Assembly: GCA_025055175.1 (NCBI GenBank)
Contig: JANWYT010000028.1
Span: 124,001-188,000 of the forward strand
DNA length: 64,000 nucleotides
Direction of reading: 5' to 3'
DNA from: Anaerolineae bacterium
GTDB taxonomy: Bacteria; Chloroflexota; Anaerolineae; Aggregatilineales; Phototrophicaceae
Made by a program: the position numbers and the translations under genes. Shown here piece by piece: positions 58,832 to 64,000 of this stretch; position 1 is the stretch's first letter; each line of letters starts with the position of its first letter. The notes beneath the pieces were generated by a model. That model made no database searches. It worked only from the letters and a program-made list of their open reading frames with translations, and had not been told where the DNA came from.

Positions 58832-60091
58832 GTGACATTCCTCTCCACTTCGCCTGAACTAGAAGACGCCATCAGCCACCATTTCGCCATCGCCGACGTG
58901 CGCGTCGCCCAAGCCAGCGATCTAGCCATAGAAGACCGCGCCATCCTCAACCAGACCGCTGCGCAAGCTCAAATCGTGCTGCGCGGCCGACTGCGCAGCA
59001 GCGCCGCTGCCCTGGATGCTGCCCTCGCCCGATTGAATGCTTTCGCCCTGCTGCGCGAAGATGCCACAGGCCAATCTGCCGCGCCTCATCGCCTGATTCT
59101 GTGCAGTCCGCGCCCTGCCCCCGCCGCCCCACCGCGCGTCTGGTTGGCCCTGCTGCTGTTCATCGCTACCGTCTTCAGCGTGTTGTACACTGGCACGATC
59201 ATCGCCATCGGCGAAATTGGCCTGAGCAATCCGCGCGAAGCGGCCCGAATCGCCAGCGATTTGCTGCCTAACCTGTGGCGCGGCCTGCCCTACGCCCTGA
59301 GCATTATCCTCATTTTGGGCGCGCACGAGCTGGGTCATTTCTTCACCATGCGCCGCTACGAGATTGCTTCGTCGCTGCCTCACTTCATCCCAGCGCTCGG
59401 CATTTCTCCTTTCGGCACGTTCGGCGCAGCGATTGCACTGCGTGGCCCTGTACAGAGCCGCACGGCCCTATTCGACATGGGCGCGAGCGGCCCTATCATG
59501 GGCCTCATCTTCACCTTGCCGATCTTGTTCTTCGGCCTGGCAACCTCCCCCGTGATTCAGGTGAGCGGCGGGATTGTGGAGGGCAACTCTGCCTTCTATG
59601 CTCTGGCTAAAATCCTGGTGCTGGGGCGCTTCCTACCTGCCGACGGCGTCGATGTCTTGTTGAATCAATTCGCCTGGGCAGGCTGGACGGGCCTGTTCGT
59701 GACCGCCCTCAACCTCATTCCGCTGGGCCAGTTAGACGGCGGCCACGTAACCTATGCCCTGTTTGGGCCAAGCGCGCGTCGCCTGGTGCGGCCTCTGCTG
59801 GCCCTAGTGGCCTTCTTGGTGCTGTTTGTCTCCCAGATTTGGCTGATATTCGGCCTGCTGCTGCTGGCGGTGGGCAGCATCTACGCTGTGCCACTGGACG
59901 ACATCACACCGCTAGATGAGCGACGCCGACGGATCGGCTATGGTCTGCTGCTGGTCTTCGTCCTCATCTTCGTCCCCATCCCGCTCAGCGGCGAAGGCGC
60001 GGGCGGCGGCTTGCTGACAGGCCTGTTCGGCGTGCTAACCTGGACGTCAGCCAGAAACTCGTTGACGCGCGCTGCGTATAGGAGAACATAG
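58832..60091 (+). CDS. site-2 protease family intramembrane metalloprotease
   Basis: 419 residues from a GTG with GAGG upstream. A soluble N-terminal domain (about 1-95) is followed by seven or eight helices. Zinc motif HELGHFFTMRRY and the C-terminal LIPLGQLDGGHV supply the active-site His and Asp residues. The cytoplasmic leading domain resembles plant EGY-type S2Ps. It probably cleaves membrane-bound regulators; no anti-sigma factor is nearby. It is 30 bases before the toast_rack gene. Confidence 0.85.
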   Translation: MTFLSTSPELEDAISHHFAIADVRVAQASDLAIEDRAILNQTAAQAQIVLRGRLRSSAAALDAALARLNAFALLREDATGQSAAPHRLILCSPRPAPAAPPRVWLALLLFIATVFSVLYTGTIIAIGEIGLSNPREAARIASDLLPNLWRGLPYALSIILILGAHELGHFFTMRRYEIASSLPHFIPALGISPFGTFGAAIALRGPVQSRTALFDMGASGPIMGLIFTLPILFFGLATSPVIQVSGGIVEGNSAFYALAKILVLGRFLPADGVDVLLNQFAWAGWTGLFVTALNLIPLGQLDGGHVTYALFGPSARRLVRPLLALVAFLVLFVSQIWLIFGLLLLAVGSIYAVPLDDITPLDERRRRIGYGLLLVFVLIFVPIPLSGEGAGGGLLTGLFGVLTWTSARNSLTRAAYRRT

Positions 60092-60121
60092 ACGGACGAC
60101 CACAAAAGAAGGGTATCCCAC

Positions 60122-60994
60122 ATGAGCGACGACAAGCGCAAAAACGATCAGCGAAGCGAGGTAGAATGGTCGTTTGACTTTGGTCGGCTGGGCGAGAGCT
60201 TGAACAAGCTGTTCACCAGTCTAGTGGGCGATGAGGAACTACGCCGTGAGCATTTTGAAGCGCCGCTGGGTTCAGCCCGCGCAGCTCGCATAGACCTGAG
60301 CTTCTCGGTTGGGCGCAGCAGCGTGCGCGCTCTGCCCAGCGGCTCACCTTTGCTATTGCTGGCAGACGTGGAGACCATCGAAGAAGTGGACTTCGTGGCC
60401 CTAGAGGGCGAAATCGCCAGCGTGAAGCTACAACCACGTCCTACCAAAGGGGTCAATCTGGCGCCACTTCGTCAGAGCCTGCGCGCCCTAGTCCGCCGCG
60501 ATGATCTGCACTGGGATTGCCAGCTCAGCTCGCGCGTCCCGCTGGATTTACATCTGAGCATGGGCATAGGCCAGGTGATCGCCGATCTGAGCAGCTTGCA
60601 GCTCAAGCGTCTGGAGGTAGACGGCAGCGTTGGAGCGCTGGAGCTGGTCCTGCCCGTTCAGGAGCTGCCCTACGCCGTAGACATCGACAGCGGCGTGGGC
60701 GAGATCAAGGTCACCGTGCCGAACGGCGCATTCGTCACCCTGGATATCGACGGTGGCGTCGGTGAGACTACCATCACCATACCTCACGAGACGCCGCTGC
60801 AAGTGCGCGCCGAAGCAGGGATCGGCAATCTCAACCTGCCCAAGACGCTAGAACGCATTCGCGGCGGCGAGGGCTTCGTCGGGGCAAGCGGCATCTGGCA
60901 GAGCGTGGGCTTCGACCTAGCTGAACGGCGCGTGGTGGTGCATTATGACGGTGGCGTAGGCGAGCTGAACGTTCGGTATCCACAGGTGGTCTAG
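60122..60994 (+). CDS. LiaF/toast_rack-like protein
   Basis: 290 residues, soluble. Charged N-terminus with MSDDKRKN as in the DUF4342 protein at 17380. The C-terminal half has repeated beta strands: DIDSGVGEIKVTVPNG, DIDGGVGETTITIP, EAGIGNLNLP and YDGGVGELNV. This is the DUF2154/toast_rack beta-helix pattern seen in LiaF-like proteins that sense envelope stress. A membrane helix is absent. AAGGG precedes the ATG. Four bases separate its stop from the convergent lipoprotein gene. Confidence 0.75.
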   Translation: MSDDKRKNDQRSEVEWSFDFGRLGESLNKLFTSLVGDEELRREHFEAPLGSARAARIDLSFSVGRSSVRALPSGSPLLLLADVETIEEVDFVALEGEIASVKLQPRPTKGVNLAPLRQSLRALVRRDDLHWDCQLSSRVPLDLHLSMGIGQVIADLSSLQLKRLEVDGSVGALELVLPVQELPYAVDIDSGVGEIKVTVPNGAFVTLDIDGGVGETTITIPHETPLQVRAEAGIGNLNLPKTLERIRGGEGFVGASGIWQSVGFDLAERRVVVHYDGGVGELNVRYPQVV

Positions 60995-60998
60995 AGCG

Positions 60999-61736
60999 TC
61001 ACTCTGTTCCCAGCCACTCCACGCTGTCCAAGACAGCCTGCAAGTCAAAAGCGGCCTGCCCGTCCATCGCCTCGATCGGGTCGACGTAGACGTAGAACAG
61101 ATAGTTGATACCGTCCACTTGCAAGCCAGCAAACCAGCCGCGCGTATTCGGCGCGTCATCACAATCGACCGCGCTGAACGTCGTGCCAACGGCTTCACGA
61201 CCGCCAATGCTGTAGGCGCGCTGAGGAGCTGTTCCCAGGTTACACGATGCATCGAAGACGAGCAGACGCAACAAGCGCAGGCCGTCCAGCCACAGATTGG
61301 GCCGCGCGGGATTGCTTGCGCTGAAAGGGACGAAGCTAGGGAAGTTCCACAGCAGCACAATCACTCCCTGACCACCTGTGACCGGACCTTCATAAAGGGC
61401 CAGCGGCACATCAGTGAAAGTCCCCAAATCTTGGAAGACGATGGTGTCGTAGCCGAAGCGCCATCCCTCTGGCAAAGTCAATGCCAGAGGCGGAGGCGGT
61501 GCTGACCCCAGCAGCGGGCTGACGAAGATGGTCGTCTCAGTGATCTGAGCGATAGGGCTTGGGCTGCCAGGAGGTGGTGTGAACGTTGGCGGCAAGGTAG
61601 GACGACGATAAGGCGTCTCCGTAGGTGCAGTGGTGGGCGATGGCGCGGGGCTAGGCGTGAGCGTTGGCGTGGATGCGCCACAAGCTGCCAGCAGCAGGGC
61701 CAGCAGCACACCTGCAAGGTAGCGCTCAGCCCGCAT
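60999..61736 (-). CDS. lipoprotein of unknown function
   Basis: 245 residues. Lipobox LLLAAC, Cys19, then a Thr/Pro linker. The globular part (about 75-245) has LTLPEGWRFGYDTIVFQDLG and an RAYSIGGREAVGTTFS segment resembling DUF-type user/PsbP-like folds. No catalytic motif. The start overlaps the response-regulator 3' end by 11 bases, so the kinase, regulator and lipoprotein are one unit. Confidence 0.65.
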   Translation of the reverse strand: MRAERYLAGVLLALLLAACGASTPTLTPSPAPSPTTAPTETPYRRPTLPPTFTPPPGSPSPIAQITETTIFVSPLLGSAPPPPLALTLPEGWRFGYDTIVFQDLGTFTDVPLALYEGPVTGGQGVIVLLWNFPSFVPFSASNPARPNLWLDGLRLLRLLVFDASCNLGTAPQRAYSIGGREAVGTTFSAVDCDDAPNTRGWFAGLQVDGINYLFYVYVDPIEAMDGQAAFDLQAVLDSVEWLGTE

Positions 61737-62133
61737 ACCACACCTGCTCGCCAGCGATCAAGTGAGCCAGTTGGCGCGGAAACAAGTCCATGTCAATCGG
61801 CTTGGCGATATAGCCATCCAGGCCTAGTTGACGCGCCTTGGTCATCTCTAGGCTAGCATCAGACGCAGAGACGATAGCTATCGGGATGCCATCAAAAGCG
61901 CTGTCCTGGCGGAGCTGCGCGTAAATGTCGTAGCCGTTGACGTTGTTGGGCAACATAATGTCGAGCAAGATGAGGTCAATGGGCAGTGAAGCGCGCATTT
62001 TGGCGACGGCTTCCTTGCCCCAACGCTCAAAACTGAGCCTGGCCCCATGCTGCTCAACGATCATTTGAACAATGGCGCGGTTGCGCAAGTCATCTTCTAC
62101 GTAAAAAATACGCTTGCCTTGTAGGAGGGGCAT
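61726..62133 (-). CDS. single-domain response regulator
   Basis: 135 residues from the ATG with AAGGA upstream; an in-frame TTG at 62175 overlapping the kinase stop is less likely. REC residues Glu13-Asp15, Asp58 (LILLDIMLPNN), Ser89 and Lys111-Pro112. The end reads FPRQLAHLIAGEQVWYAG. It is cotranscribed with the kinase upstream and is its probable phosphate acceptor. Confidence 0.88.
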   Translation of the reverse strand: MPLLQGKRIFYVEDDLRNRAIVQMIVEQHGARLSFERWGKEAVAKMRASLPIDLILLDIMLPNNVNGYDIYAQLRQDSAFDGIPIAIVSASDASLEMTKARQLGLDGYIAKPIDMDLFPRQLAHLIAGEQVWYAG

Positions 62134-62171
62134 ATAGCAATCCTTCGTCGTGGTGTAACGAACTGTGCTGT

Positions 62172-64000
62172 TCAAACCTTTATCATCTGCTGATTGAGCA
62201 GACGCTCCGAACGAATGGGAAGGGTAAAGCTGAAGGTGCTGCCCTGACCTAAGACGCTCTCCAACGTCAGACGACCGCCGTGTGCCTCCACCAGGCGCAA
62301 GGTGATAGGTAAGCCCAGGCCAGTGCCACCGCTGTGGCGCAGACCTGCCGCCGACTGCTGGAAGGGCAAGAAGATAGCCTCACGATCTTCCTCAGCAATG
62401 CCTGGCCCGGTGTCAATGACGCTGAAGACCAGTTCTTCGCCTTCCTGGCGCACGCGCAAGGTGATTCGTCCTTCCTGGGTAAATTTAGCGGCGTTCGACA
62501 TAAGGTTGAGCAGAATCTGGCGCACGCGTCGCCTGTCGGCCACAATGGAGGGGAGGTCGTCTGGGACGTCCACCACCATATCAACAGGCTTCTCACCGAG
62601 ATAGGTGCGCGCAGCTTCTACTGCTGCGTCAATTTCGGCATAGACGCTCACATTGTCTTCAACGAAGAGCTGCATCATGTTGGCTTCGATCTTGGTCATG
62701 TCGAGTACGTCGTTGATGATAGACAGAAGGTGTTTGGAGCTGTCCAGGCTGCGATTCAGAGCGTCGCGCTGTTCATCGTTGATTGGGCCGAGCATGCCAC
62801 TTTGGACGAAGCGGGTGAAGTTGATGATGGCATTGAGCGGGGTGCGTAGTTCGTGGCTCATGTTGGCCAAGAATTGCGACTTGAGGTTGTCGATGGCCCT
62901 CAGTTCTTCCGCCACGCGGCGTTGTTCGGCGTAAAGCTGAGCGTTTTGGATGGCTACTGCGAACTGCTCGCTGAGCGAGGTGAGGACGAGGAGGACATCT
63001 GAAGTGAACGTGTGCGGTTCTGTGTGCTGGAAGTCTAACACGCCGATGAAACGGTCTCCGACGATCATTGGCACAGCAAACTCAGAGCGCGTATCGGGCA
63101 GTTCTGCCACATACATAAAGTCTGAGCGGCTGAGCGTGTCGTTGACGAGAGTCGGCTTGCGGGTGAGGGCTGTGCTAGCGATCACACTGCGCGTGTCGCT
63201 CATATTTCTCTCCGACATGCGTTGCACAAGCTGGCGACCTGTGCCGCTGTTGCCGGCCGCTAGGGTTAAAGTGTTGCGTTGCTCGTCGTACAAGAAGATG
63301 AAGACGTGCTTGTAACCGAACGCTTGGGCAGCGCTATCCACGAGCTGTGGCAGCAGCTCATCCAAATCCAGCGTCGTCGCGACGCGCTTAGAGACCTCTG
63401 CCGCAATCTGCAAGTCACGTGTGCGATCCGCGACGCGCTGCTCCAGAGTGTTGATGAATTCGCGCAAGCGATTGGCCATGTCGTTGAAAGTGACTGCCAA
63501 CACGCCGATTTCGTCTTCTTCTTGGCGCGGCAGCTCCAGCGGCGTCTCTAGGTTACCCTGGCGAAAACGCTCCACGCCCTGGCGCATGACCACCAGCGGC
63601 CTGACGATCTTGCGCTGAGCGAAGCGCTGAATGGCCAAAACCAGGATTAGAGTCAGCAGCAGTAGGGCCAGCACCACCAGCAGCGACGGCGCGACGTTGC
63701 CCAGCACTTCGGACAGCGGCAGCTCCACCGTTGCATACCAATCGATTGTGGACAGCGGCGCGGTCACAGAGAGAGCAAGCTGGCCATTCAGGCCCATCTG
63801 CGGCAAGATAAGGAAGCCTTGACTAATCTCTGCCATTTGCTCAGGGCTGAGACCTGTATCGTCTTGAACAGGTTGATTGTCGCGCAAGCGTTCAACGTCG
63901 CGATAAGCCAACAAACGACCGTTCTCTTGAGCTAGGAAAGCATAACCGCTGCTGCCAATCTGTATGGCAATCAAGTCATCCCACAGAGCGCTGAGGTCAA
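62172..64000 (-). CDS. sensor histidine kinase (Cache-HAMP-GAF-HisKA-HATPase), 5' end outside the window
   Basis: 609 codons are visible; the frame continues open past the right edge and the apparent first codons belong to the Cache domain (QIGSSGYAFLAQENGRLLAY). A membrane helix (LLVVLALLLLTLILVLAI) and HAMP (PLVVMRQGVERFRQGNLETP) follow. Next are a coiled coil, GAF (about 200-345), HisKA with SHELRTPLNAIIN, and HATPase (NLMSNAAKFTQ, DTGPGIAEED, GTGLGLPI). It is a paralogue of the kinase at 24657 and pairs with the regulator immediately downstream. Confidence 0.9.
   Translation of the reverse strand, partial: DLSALWDDLIAIQIGSSGYAFLAQENGRLLAYRDVERLRDNQPVQDDTGLSPEQMAEISQGFLILPQMGLNGQLALSVTAPLSTIDWYATVELPLSEVLGNVAPSLLVVLALLLLTLILVLAIQRFAQRKIVRPLVVMRQGVERFRQGNLETPLELPRQEEDEIGVLAVTFNDMANRLREFINTLEQRVADRTRDLQIAAEVSKRVATTLDLDELLPQLVDSAAQAFGYKHVFIFLYDEQRNTLTLAAGNSGTGRQLVQRMSERNMSDTRSVIASTALTRKPTLVNDTLSRSDFMYVAELPDTRSEFAVPMIVGDRFIGVLDFQHTEPHTFTSDVLLVLTSLSEQFAVAIQNAQLYAEQRRVAEELRAIDNLKSQFLANMSHELRTPLNAIINFTRFVQSGMLGPINDEQRDALNRSLDSSKHLLSIINDVLDMTKIEANMMQLFVEDNVSVYAEIDAAVEAARTYLGEKPVDMVVDVPDDLPSIVADRRRVRQILLNLMSNAAKFTQEGRITLRVRQEGEELVFSVIDTGPGIAEEDREAIFLPFQQSAAGLRHSGGTGLGLPITLRLVEAHGGRLTLESVLGQGSTFSFTLPIRSERLLNQQMIKV

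Noticed and set aside
1-64000. tRNA, rRNA, CRISPR arrays, insertion sequences or prophage
   Set aside because: No cloverleaf-type T-loop words in the intergenic gaps, no regularly spaced repeats, and no transposase, integrase or phage structural proteins among the translated frames.
1-64000. Apparent abundance of CTAG tetramers
   Set aside because: A rough count in the first 2 kb is near random expectation for this base composition, so only the lack of the depletion seen in some bacteria could be claimed; not decisive by eye.

Overview
The window reads as ordinary chromosomal DNA of a Chloroflexota bacterium, most likely Anaerolineae or a related, possibly phototrophic, lineage. This is inferred from gene content, not from any marker-gene comparison. 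The pointers are: many FHA, SH3b, TPR and HEAT proteins with Pro/Thr-rich linkers; numerous GAF-type histidine kinases with short single-domain response regulators; a LexA whose own promoter carries a Gram-positive-type GAAC-N4-GTTC box; PucC-type MFS, DUF4342, DUF4397 and toast_rack proteins; and lipobox and Sec signals of diderm-independent type. I found no rRNA, tRNA, CRISPR array, insertion sequence, phage gene or integrase.

Layout. 1-3.1 kb: start of a truncated membrane protein, a PucC-like MFS transporter behind a good sigma70-type promoter and a perfect palindrome, and a GNAT acetyltransferase. 3.1-5.9 kb: lexA with an overlapping operator/promoter, a secreted propeller protein translationally coupled to it, and a frameshifted membrane gene converging on it. 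5.9-17 kb: a degenerate RlmD/TrmA-type methyltransferase, two HDLKNP-type histidine kinases, a secreted metalloprotease, FHA and PA14/SH3 proteins, a HEAT protein, a response regulator and a GAF protein. 17-24.5 kb: a long leftward run, HEAT/TM protein > asparagine synthetase > two tandem SpoIIAA-like paralogues > YfhO-type membrane protein > DUF4342. 24.6-28.9 kb: a sensor kinase and response regulator pair followed by three small genes, one YbjN-like. 28.9-34 kb: rimO and a bifunctional nuclease leftward; an SDR, a membrane protein and a GT4 glycosyltransferase rightward; tatA leftward.

34.2-43.1 kb is the metabolic core: carboxyltransferase beta subunit, SGNH hydrolase, acyl-CoA dehydrogenase, AtuA-type protein split into two genes, enoyl-CoA hydratase and biotinylated alpha subunit. 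The set matches AtuC-D-A-E-F of the acyclic terpene (citronellate/geranylate) pathway or its leucine-pathway relatives. The substrate is not decided by the sequence. Dehydrogenation, biotin-dependent carboxylation and hydration of a branched acyl-CoA are all represented; a lyase and acyl-CoA ligase are not.

43-53 kb: a second, larger metalloprotease paralogue, lipoprotein, HAD hydrolase, SlyD-type FKBP, TPR protein, small membrane protein, rfbB, a strong bidirectional terminator, glnA and a DUF4397 protein. 52.7-58 kb: a leftward unit of SH3 lipoprotein > HerA-like ATPase with a proline-rich repeat linker > polytopic membrane protein. 58-61 kb: a rightward PPC-domain protein, site-2 protease and toast_rack protein. 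61-64 kb: a leftward sensor kinase (5' end outside the window) > response regulator > lipoprotein.

The genome is compact. At least five convergent pairs overlap at their stop codons, two of them by sharing a four-base palindromic stop (CTAG or TTAA). I see no single obvious novel defence or biosynthetic system. The strongest second-look items are the Atu-like cluster with a split AtuA, the RlmD-like protein lacking its catalytic cysteine, the LexA with an Ala-Ser scissile bond, the paired metalloproteases, and the shared C-terminal tail of the response regulators.
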